This document shows positions 6,789 through 12,882 of a stretch of DNA of 12,882 nt, piece after piece. The position numbers were made by a program, and so were the translations under genes. The notes beneath the pieces were generated by a model. The model was not told where the DNA came from and made no database searches. It was given only the letters and a program-made list of their open reading frames with translations. The first letter of the stretch is position 1. The number at the start of each line of letters is the position of its first letter. This stretch comes from Anaerolineaceae bacterium (GTDB lineage: Bacteria; Chloroflexota; Anaerolineae; Anaerolineales; Anaerolineaceae): contig JACZIY010000080.1 in assembly GCA_014860845.1 (NCBI GenBank), positions 1 to 12,882 of the forward strand. The letters run 5' to 3'.

Positions 6789-8519
6789 TCATTCCATTTG
6801 TTTAATTTGTTTCTCAAGATTCAGTAAATGAATTTGAAGTTGATTGAGTTCTTCGTTTATCTGATCTAAAGAATCTTTTTCAGAACGGACAAACAGGGTA
6901 TAAGGAGCGATAGCAGCATTAATTCTTTCAAGACTTCGATCCATTTCATGGTTAAATTGGGTATTTAATGTGGAAATTAATTGCTCACGAAGCATTTTTA
7001 TTTTTTGCGTAAGCTCCAAATTTGCTTTTCTTCTTTTTGCTGGAATCACAAACAATCCCAATACGGCTACAGCACTGGCAACTAAAATGCCAGTTACATC
7101 AGCAGCGAGGGATGATGCCAGAACAGCAATCAATGTGCCCAATCCAACCGCCCCAACCTCAATTGCCGCTGCAGCTGCAACTGCGTTTTGTGCGCCTTCA
7201 GCAATGTTTGCCGCTTCGATGTGACGATCGTAACCATCTACCACTCGTTTTGCCCGATTAGCCACACTCTCAATCAAGTGTTCCCGGTTATATTGGAAGG
7301 TGGTGTTCAGGTTATCCCCCATTATTTTGCCTTGATGAGCATTCTTGCGTTTATCCAGATGGTCCAACACTGCTTGCCATTGCCGAAAATCTCTTTCAAC
7401 CATCCAATCAATGAGTTCCTGAATTTTTTCCTCAATTTGTTGTGGAACTTCAGCAATCACTTCCTGTTTAAATGCATTTTGGATTTTTTCCTTCTTCAAT
7501 AAATCCGGTATCCGGGAAATTCTTAAATATTCTTCAAAGAAAATTTGTCCACGTTGTTCCATAGAATAGAGTATGTTTTCGATGTCCGCCATGCGAAAAT
7601 CAAAATCCTGACGCATATCTTCTTTATAAAGGGTCAGTTGTCTTTCTACACGACTAATCACTTCCCAGTCTTCATTAAGCAGCTCTAAACGGGATTGAAC
7701 AACATCACCATACCGCTGATTAAGATTTAATCCAACGCCGACCGGATTGAGGAATTTTAAACGAATTCTTTCGGTTTCATCCAGGGAGTTCTGAATGTGT
7801 TTTTCTAATTCTTCAAAATGGCTGGCATGCCAGAGATGTGGATTTCCCTTTTTCGCTTGTAATGCCAGTCTCGAACTGACAGAGAAGATTTCTGGTTGAA
7901 TACCCAGTAAAGAGCGTATATTTTCTGTGATGAAATTTTCCACCTGACGAACTTCATCGTCATTTTGTAAGAGATCTACTTTGTTGAGTACCAAGACCAA
8001 TTTCTTACCCCAATCACGGATTTGTTGTAAAAAGGCTCTTTCACTTTCAGAGAGGGGACGATCAGCAGATGTTACAAATAAAACCAGGTCAGAACGTGGA
8101 ACAAATTGACTGGTGATTTCTTCGTGTTTACGTACAATTGCATTGGTGCCAGGGGTATCCACAATACTGATTTCTTTAAGCAGAGGAATTGGGGCTCCAA
8201 TTTCTAAAATATTTTTATCCGAAATCGTTTCCCTGTGTTCCTCATGATAACGAATAATATTGATTTGGGTTGTGGTGGGAGTAACCCCTTCTTTTAGTAA
8301 ATTACTTCCAAGTAAGGCATTGATAAATGAACTTTTTCCAGCATTAAATTCACCAACGATAACAAGCAGGAACAAATCGTCAATTTGACGGATCGACTGA
8401 CCGAGAGTTTCTAAATCCGCTTTGGATGCTCCAAAACTGACCAAAGCCATCTGTAAATCATTCAGGAGGTTTCTCTCCAGCGTCAATAAATCTTCTTGGT
8501 TTTGCTTGAGTATTCTCAT
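6789..8519 (-). CDS. Bacterial dynamin-like GTPase with membrane hairpin
   Basis: The 576-residue protein has an N-terminal dynamin-type GTPase domain. Its motifs are the P-loop GEFNAGKSS (56-64), switch-I threonines in TPTTTQ (80-85), DTPG (121-124) and NKVD (179-182). A long helical region follows (about 260-440, predicted coiled coil). A hydrophobic alanine/valine-rich pair of segments (about 446-494) ends in a basic KRRK patch, and the C-terminus is helical and coiled-coil-like (500-576). This order resembles the mitofusin/BDLP class, where GTP drives bending, tethering or fusion of membranes; bacterial members are linked to membrane repair and phage or antibiotic stress. GGAG lies 7 nt before the ATG. 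Many bacterial dynamins occur as adjacent pairs; here only one copy is present. It follows the diguanylate cyclase by 67 bp on the same strand and may be co-transcribed, though a TATGAT box (8544-8549) could serve it alone. Confidence 0.88.
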   Translation of the reverse strand: MRILKQNQEDLLTLERNLLNDLQMALVSFGASKADLETLGQSIRQIDDLFLLVIVGEFNAGKSSFINALLGSNLLKEGVTPTTTQINIIRYHEEHRETISDKNILEIGAPIPLLKEISIVDTPGTNAIVRKHEEITSQFVPRSDLVLFVTSADRPLSESERAFLQQIRDWGKKLVLVLNKVDLLQNDDEVRQVENFITENIRSLLGIQPEIFSVSSRLALQAKKGNPHLWHASHFEELEKHIQNSLDETERIRLKFLNPVGVGLNLNQRYGDVVQSRLELLNEDWEVISRVERQLTLYKEDMRQDFDFRMADIENILYSMEQRGQIFFEEYLRISRIPDLLKKEKIQNAFKQEVIAEVPQQIEEKIQELIDWMVERDFRQWQAVLDHLDKRKNAHQGKIMGDNLNTTFQYNREHLIESVANRAKRVVDGYDRHIEAANIAEGAQNAVAAAAAIEVGAVGLGTLIAVLASSLAADVTGILVASAVAVLGLFVIPAKRRKANLELTQKIKMLREQLISTLNTQFNHEMDRSLERINAAIAPYTLFVRSEKDSLDQINEELNQLQIHLLNLEKQIKQME

Positions 8520-8543
8520 TATTTATTCTCCATTACCCTATTG

Positions 8544-8561
8544 ATCATACTCTTTGAGAGT
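8544..8561 (-). promoter_or_regulatory. Possible -10 box and inverted repeat before the dynamin gene
   Basis: The minus strand reads TATGAT at 8544-8549. Directly upstream is a perfect 5-3-5 inverted repeat, ACTCT-TTG-AGAGT on the plus strand (8549-8561). Start near 8537 would give a leader of about 17 nt holding the GGAG ribosome site. No clear -35 box is seen, and no T run follows the hairpin, so it does not look like a terminator for the cyclase gene. Confidence 0.25.
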
Positions 8562-8586
8562 GAAAAATACCAGTTTTTTAAAAAAT

Positions 8587-10749
8587 TCATGAACGAAGAC
8601 TGAAAAATTTGAATTGGTTTTTGCCCAGTTGTTTGGCACGATACATGGCTGTATCAGCTTTATTAATCAGTTCTTCTGTTGTTGTTCCATCCAGAGGATA
8701 GATACTGATACCAATGCTGGTTGTTACCTGACAAATGTTGCCGTTGCTTCGATATGGTTCAGCAATTGATTTAAGGATTTTTTCAGTAATTGGTTTTATC
8801 GCATCTATTTCGTTTATATTTTCCAGAACAAGAATAAACTCATCTCCACCGAAACGCGCGACAGTATCTGCTTCACGTAAATTTGCTGAAAGCCGATTAG
8901 CGATCTGAATTAATAATTGATCACCAACCAGGTGACCAAACATGTCATTAATGGTCTTGTACCCATCCAAATCCAGGAAAAACACGGCAATCATTTTCTG
9001 GTCACGTTTTGCATGTGCCAGCGCATGATTTAATCGATCATAGAGCAGAGATCGATTGGCGACTCCCGTCAATTGATCGTGTGTAGAAAGGTATTCCAGA
9101 TAAGATTCATTGTTTTTCCGTTCGGTAATATCAATAACAGAAACAAATACTTTCTCCCAGGTTTCTTCATACCCAGGCGCGACTGATAAGCGTAAGACGG
9201 TATAAATATTATTACCGAGGAAATCTTTATGATGGATTTCTCCAATACATTGGAATTCACCTTCAGCCAGAGAAGAAAAAATCTCACCATTGGTTGGAAC
9301 TGATTCTGGCAGAATTAGATTTTGGATATTGCCAATCATATCTTCCTTAGAAGATGCTTTAAATAACTTTATGGTAGCCTGGTTGACATTGATTACTTTG
9401 ATCTTTTTCATTAATTGGCGCACAATGTCTTGATTGGAAGAAAAGAATTCGTGAAAATTCTTAACTCCCATGGATTTAAAGCGATCAATTTCAATTTTTA
9501 TAGAACTGAAATCTTCTTCCCACAAAGAGATAGGCGAATCCTCAAACAGACTGCGATAGCGCATTTCGCTTTCTTGTAGGATTTTCTCAGCTTTGATTTG
9601 GTCTGAAATATTCCGGTATAGTCCCAGGACACCCACCTTTTTTTTATTCACGATGACTGGAACACCAAATATTTCCACCTGAACGCGACTACCATTTTTT
9701 TGTTTACGAATACCTTTATCAGAAATTCTAAGACTATTTAATGCTTTTTCTGTCAGTTTTTTTGCCTCATTTAATTGATCTTCTGGAGCAATCAATGAAT
9801 CCAGTTCCTGGGAGAATGCTTCTTCCTGAGAATATCCGAAAAGTTCCTCAAATGCAGGGTTGACCGATAGAATACGTTGGTTATTGTCCAGGGTAACGGT
9901 TGCAATGGGATTATTATCCACCAACGCACGAAAATATTCTGCCTGAGATTGATACGCATTTGTTCTTTCGGATATGGTTTTCTCCAGTTCTTCTTTGTGA
10001 ACCTGTAGTGCTAAATTAGCAGTTTCCAATTCTTCTTTTGTGGAAATTGCATCCAAAATATTCCGGGAAAGAAGGAAGGCAACCATTCCTATTACGATTA
10101 AGAAGCCTACTTCCAAAGAGTAGATTGACTTGATGATGCCAGCACCCATCAAAGTGTCATTGATAAATGCTACAAACAAGATCAAGGTAGACAGAAATAA
10201 AGGATGTCTGAGTTTGTTTTTCTGCCCACGAAATTCCTGAACAACCAACAACGTAATGATAAAGTAAGAAATAATCCCTATTCCGTAAGTGACTAGTGTG
10301 ATGATCCCCGGCACACTTTCATTAATGATTTGCATATTCCCAAAGAAATTGATCAGGTGAAAATTACTGTTTCTAATATTCCATACAAGTGGGTGATAAA
10401 TAAAAATTTGAGGTGTTATAGCAAGAAATGCTATGACCAACCATATCCAAAAATATTTCTTCCAGAAGATTATGTTGAGATAGTGAATAACAAAATAGAA
10501 AAACGTTAAGAGAAACAAGATAATTGAAGCAAACTGCATCCTTTGTGATAAATTTGCTTCAATAAGTGTGGATGAATTATATAGTTCTGTGGTCGAAATC
10601 CCATAAAACATAACTGCAATCGCAGTGCATCCAAATGAGATCTGAACTTTATCAATTTTTCTTCTTGATGAAATTAATAAAATGAATACACCTATTGCTC
10701 CTGAAATTCCGGTGACGATAATGGGTATGATTGAGAGTAAGGCGATCAT
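8587..10749 (-). CDS. Membrane 7TM-PAS-PAS-GGDEF diguanylate cyclase
   Basis: This 720-residue protein should make cyclic di-GMP from two GTP. Residues 5-230 contain about seven hydrophobic helices, like the 7TM input module found on sensor kinases. A coiled-coil linker (about 235-265) leads to PAS 1 (about 267-385) and a PAS-like domain 2 (about 393-545) with a long helical insert near 415-450. The GGDEF domain spans about 550-717. The active-site GGDEF is exact at 634-638, the metal-binding DLD is at 593-595, and the product-inhibition I-site RxxD (R625-D628) sits five residues before GGDEF. Catalysis and feedback inhibition therefore both look intact. No EAL or HD-GYP domain is present. 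The ligand is unknown. AGGA lies 9 nt before the ATG. The dynamin gene follows 67 bp downstream on the same strand. Confidence 0.92.
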   Translation of the reverse strand: MIALLSIIPIIVTGISGAIGVFILLISSRRKIDKVQISFGCTAIAVMFYGISTTELYNSSTLIEANLSQRMQFASIILFLLTFFYFVIHYLNIIFWKKYFWIWLVIAFLAITPQIFIYHPLVWNIRNSNFHLINFFGNMQIINESVPGIITLVTYGIGIISYFIITLLVVQEFRGQKNKLRHPLFLSTLILFVAFINDTLMGAGIIKSIYSLEVGFLIVIGMVAFLLSRNILDAISTKEELETANLALQVHKEELEKTISERTNAYQSQAEYFRALVDNNPIATVTLDNNQRILSVNPAFEELFGYSQEEAFSQELDSLIAPEDQLNEAKKLTEKALNSLRISDKGIRKQKNGSRVQVEIFGVPVIVNKKKVGVLGLYRNISDQIKAEKILQESEMRYRSLFEDSPISLWEEDFSSIKIEIDRFKSMGVKNFHEFFSSNQDIVRQLMKKIKVINVNQATIKLFKASSKEDMIGNIQNLILPESVPTNGEIFSSLAEGEFQCIGEIHHKDFLGNNIYTVLRLSVAPGYEETWEKVFVSVIDITERKNNESYLEYLSTHDQLTGVANRSLLYDRLNHALAHAKRDQKMIAVFFLDLDGYKTINDMFGHLVGDQLLIQIANRLSANLREADTVARFGGDEFILVLENINEIDAIKPITEKILKSIAEPYRSNGNICQVTTSIGISIYPLDGTTTEELINKADTAMYRAKQLGKNQFKFFSLRS

Positions 10750-10950
10750 TAATGGATTTCCTGGTTATTTTTATACGGATAAATTAAAAAGATTATGCCC
10801 ATAAATTAAAACTTTCTTAATTATACAATACAGAGAAAATTTGTAATCTGTCATCAATTAAGAAAAATGCAAAGTGATTCATTAAAATGGGACCTGACTG
10901 AAAGTTTTTTGAGAGTTCAATTCGAATATAAACGATAAACTTTCCTACTA
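10750..10950 (-). promoter_or_regulatory. AT-rich leader and promoter region of the diguanylate cyclase gene
   Basis: No gene is seen in this stretch. A perfect TATAAT lies on the minus strand at 10820-10825, about 70 bp before the cyclase ATG, without a good -35 box. Between it and the gene is an exact 11-bp direct repeat, ATAAATTAAAA at 10779-10789 and 10801-10811, spaced 22 bp (about two helical turns). The rest is AT-rich with no recognisable element. Confidence 0.35.
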
Positions 10951-10991
10951 AAGAGAAAAACAGGTCTTCCGGAAAACCAAAGACCTGTTTT
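10951..10991 (-). terminator. Intrinsic terminator of the oligoendopeptidase gene
   Basis: Two perfect 12-bp arms (AAAACAGGTCTT at 10957-10968 and AAGACCTGTTTT at 10980-10991) enclose an 11-nt loop. On the minus strand the stem ends in GTTTTT followed by CTCTT, a usable U tract. It starts 22 bp after the peptidase stop. The A-rich arm means the opposite strand also ends in four Ts, so weak bidirectional function is possible. Confidence 0.88.
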
Positions 10992-11013
10992 ACCTATCAT
11001 GTTGAAAATCGGA

Positions 11014-12819
11014 CTAAATCTCTACATATCGGTTAACACGTTGCTCAACTACTTTAAGGGATCCTTCCCAGAATGCCTTATCACGAATATTGATATTGAA
11101 CCGTTTCGCTAATTCTGCAGCTGAACCCAGTCCCGTACTGGAAAGCAGGTCTTTATATTCAGGAATGAAAGAATCTCCCCTTTCCTGATAAATGGCATAT
11201 AAACCAGTGCCGAACATTAAACCGAATGCGTAGGGAAAATTATAGAATGATAGTTGAGCTGAATAGTAATGTGGTTTCCATGTCCACATGTATTTATGCA
11301 GATTATTTTCATCCAAACCATCACCGTATGTTGCTTTTTGTGCCCGTTCCATTATGTCACAAAATTCCTCTGCAGAAAGATCTGATTTAACGCGACGTTC
11401 GAAGACTTCTTTCTCAAAGAGATAACGGGAGTAGATATCCACAATTACCTGAGAATCACCATTTAGCATTCCTTCAAGAATTGCCAATTCTTCTTCTTTA
11501 CTTTTTGCTTGTTTGAGGGAGGCATTAGAGATGATCGTTTCACACATAATGGATGCAGTTTCTGCCATGGTCATCGGAGTACGTTGTTGCAACTGGGTGC
11601 GATTTGCTTTTTCCATACAATCATTATGAAAGCCGTGACCAATTTCATGTGCCAGTGTTGAAACCTGGTCCAGAGATCCATCAAAATTACTAAGGATCCT
11701 GGATTCTCCAGTTCCAGGGATTTCCATGCAGAATGCTCCTCCCATTTTCCCTTCACGTTGTTCTGCATCAATCCAATTGTTATCAAATGCACGCGCTGCA
11801 AAGTCAGCAAGATCTGGAGAGAATTTTGTAAAATGATCCAGAATAAAATTACGTGCTTCAAGGAAGCTGAATTTAGTCTCCGATTGTCCTACCGGTGCAA
11901 AAAGATTCCACCATGGTAATTTTTCCTGACCGAAGCGTTTTGCTTTTGCCTGAAAATATTGCCTGAACATCGGAAAAGAGTCGTGCATGGCAGAAAGCAT
12001 GGCTTCCAGGGTTTCACGATCAATTCTGGCCATATCGATGGCACTTTCTACTGCATCTTTGCGTCCTCTCTTCTTGTTGAGGGTGATCACGGTGCCTTTA
12101 ATGCCATTCAGTGCTGCAGCCAATGGTTCTTCGACTGATTTCCAGGCTTGCATTTCCTTTTCATACCCTTTTTTACGGACTTCTTCTACAGGATGAGAAC
12201 GTAAATTAATCAGAGCAGGACCGGGTAATTTTTTAATTTCTCCATCAATTTCCATTTCTACTGATAATTGGGATGTGATGACACCCTGTAATTTTTCCCA
12301 TCCAGAAGCGCCACTTAAATTCAGTTCAGAAGCGAGTTCTTCTTTTGCCTGGCTCATCAGAAATTGACTGAAGTGGATGATCTCCTTCAAAGCAAATTCA
12401 TGTTCAGCGACCGTTCCTCCCAGGGAGATAATCTCATCAAATTTGGTGTTGATCTTTGACAACCAATTCTTAAAAATTACGTCCTGATTCTCGAGACGCA
12501 CACCTAATTGTTCATATTCAGACATTAATCGGGTAGCTAATTTGTTGTATGAATCAGTGCTGATGAAACTGTATATATAATTAGCCACTTTCCCCACATG
12601 AGTAATTGTGACATTAAGGGTATTTACATATTCAGATAAAGCTGCATTAAGCGTTTTTGGATCAATTTCAGGCGTGAGCGGAGCTAATTTGGTTTGAAAG
12701 CAGGATACCAATTCATCAATTACTCTTGATGTATCTGAAAAAGCATTTTTAAATTCTTCAGATTCGAGACCAGGAAAAATGTTGGATAGATCCCAGCGGG
12801 TTGGTTGATCAATACTCAT
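11014..12819 (-). CDS. pepF: Oligoendopeptidase F, M3B family zinc metallopeptidase
   Basis: PepF-type enzymes cut oligopeptides in the cytosol, recycling peptides from uptake or protein turnover. The 601 residues match the usual family length, with the start typical of pepF/M3 proteins (RWDLSNIFPGL, 8-18). An N-terminal helical domain (about 20-190) precedes the M3 catalytic domain. The zinc site is HEIGH at 391-395 (H391, E392 catalytic, H395), with the third ligand E420 in MAETASI (418-424). Downstream the conserved segments with H517/Y518/Y519 and YNFPYAFG (526-533) provide substrate-binding residues. No signal peptide is present. GAGG lies 5 nt before the ATG at 12819. It is a single gene with its own terminator (10951-10991). 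The substrate range cannot be predicted. Confidence 0.94.
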   Translation of the reverse strand: MSIDQPTRWDLSNIFPGLESEEFKNAFSDTSRVIDELVSCFQTKLAPLTPEIDPKTLNAALSEYVNTLNVTITHVGKVANYIYSFISTDSYNKLATRLMSEYEQLGVRLENQDVIFKNWLSKINTKFDEIISLGGTVAEHEFALKEIIHFSQFLMSQAKEELASELNLSGASGWEKLQGVITSQLSVEMEIDGEIKKLPGPALINLRSHPVEEVRKKGYEKEMQAWKSVEEPLAAALNGIKGTVITLNKKRGRKDAVESAIDMARIDRETLEAMLSAMHDSFPMFRQYFQAKAKRFGQEKLPWWNLFAPVGQSETKFSFLEARNFILDHFTKFSPDLADFAARAFDNNWIDAEQREGKMGGAFCMEIPGTGESRILSNFDGSLDQVSTLAHEIGHGFHNDCMEKANRTQLQQRTPMTMAETASIMCETIISNASLKQAKSKEEELAILEGMLNGDSQVIVDIYSRYLFEKEVFERRVKSDLSAEEFCDIMERAQKATYGDGLDENNLHKYMWTWKPHYYSAQLSFYNFPYAFGLMFGTGLYAIYQERGDSFIPEYKDLLSSTGLGSAAELAKRFNINIRDKAFWEGSLKVVEQRVNRYVEI

Positions 12820-12848
12820 GTATTCCTCTTTTCTTTTTTAAAGTAAAT

Positions 12849-12881
12849 TTATTAACTTTATTAAGGTTATTAAAAATTATA
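12849..12881 (-). promoter_or_regulatory. Candidate pepF promoter -10 box and three phased direct repeats
   Basis: A perfect TATAAT lies on the minus strand at 12876-12881; any -35 box is outside the window. Just downstream, covering the expected start site and early leader, the plus-strand heptamer TTATTAA occurs three times with an exact 9-bp period (12849-12855, 12858-12864, 12867-12873). The repeats may be regulator half-sites, or merely AT-rich sequence. Confidence 0.4.
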
Positions 12882-12882
12882 C

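Noticed and set aside
6970..7502. Plus-strand open frames opposite the dynamin gene
   Set aside because: They are shadows of the alanine-rich membrane hairpin of the dynamin, with repetitive Ala/Pro/Gln content and no domain.
1..12882. Defence island, biosynthetic cluster, mobile element, CRISPR array, tRNA or rRNA
   Set aside because: No transposase, integrase, repeat-spacer pattern, tRNA-like cloverleaf or clustered unknown genes were seen; nine of the ten genes fall in well-known enzyme or regulator families, and the tenth is a recognisable leucine-rich-repeat protein of unknown role.

Overview
The window is an ordinary-looking stretch of bacterial chromosome with low to moderate G+C (roughly 40% by eye). 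It holds ten protein-coding genes and no RNA genes, mobile elements, CRISPR arrays or prophage traces that I can see. The gene mix suggests a member of the Chloroflexota, probably class Anaerolineae: an LCP glycan ligase with a long cytoplasmic tail, a PIG-L deacetylase, a 7TM-PAS-GGDEF protein, a pepF-type M3 peptidase, a bacterial dynamin and a small GALA-like LRR protein. That assignment is inference from family composition; no marker gene is present to prove it.

Layout. A PIG-L/LmbE family deacetylase (152-913, +) faces an LCP (LytR-CpsA-Psr) cell-wall glycan ligase (924-1964, -) tail to tail. Divergent from the LCP gene is a compact copper-resistance operon on the + strand: csoR (2133-2405), copZ (2420-2626) and copA (2682-5111). 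It has a near-consensus sigma-70 promoter and a G/C-tract palindromic CsoR operator just in front of csoR. The remaining genes are all on the - strand. They are a small leucine-rich-repeat protein (5108-5632, overlapping the copA stop by 4 bp), class II fructose-bisphosphate aldolase (5736-6683) with a clear intrinsic terminator, a bacterial dynamin-like GTPase (6789-8519), a membrane 7TM-PAS-PAS diguanylate cyclase (8587-10749), and an M3B oligoendopeptidase F (11014-12819) with its own terminator.

How the genes work together. Only csoR-copZ-copA is an obvious functional unit. CsoR would release the promoter when it binds Cu(I), CopZ would carry Cu(I), and CopA would pump it out. PIG-L and LCP may both act on envelope glycans but are convergently transcribed. 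The dynamin and the diguanylate cyclase are consecutive on one strand and could be co-transcribed. Aldolase and peptidase look like independently transcribed housekeeping genes.

I did not find a convincing new multi-gene system. The observations most worth a second look are: a second CopA metal-binding domain whose CxxC has become DxxD; the dense promoter/operator/ribosome-site layout (with a four-codon mini-ORF) in front of csoR; TQP repeats in the cytoplasmic tail of the LCP protein; a perfect 7-1-7 palindrome upstream of the aldolase; and phased direct repeats in the probable 5' leader of the peptidase gene.
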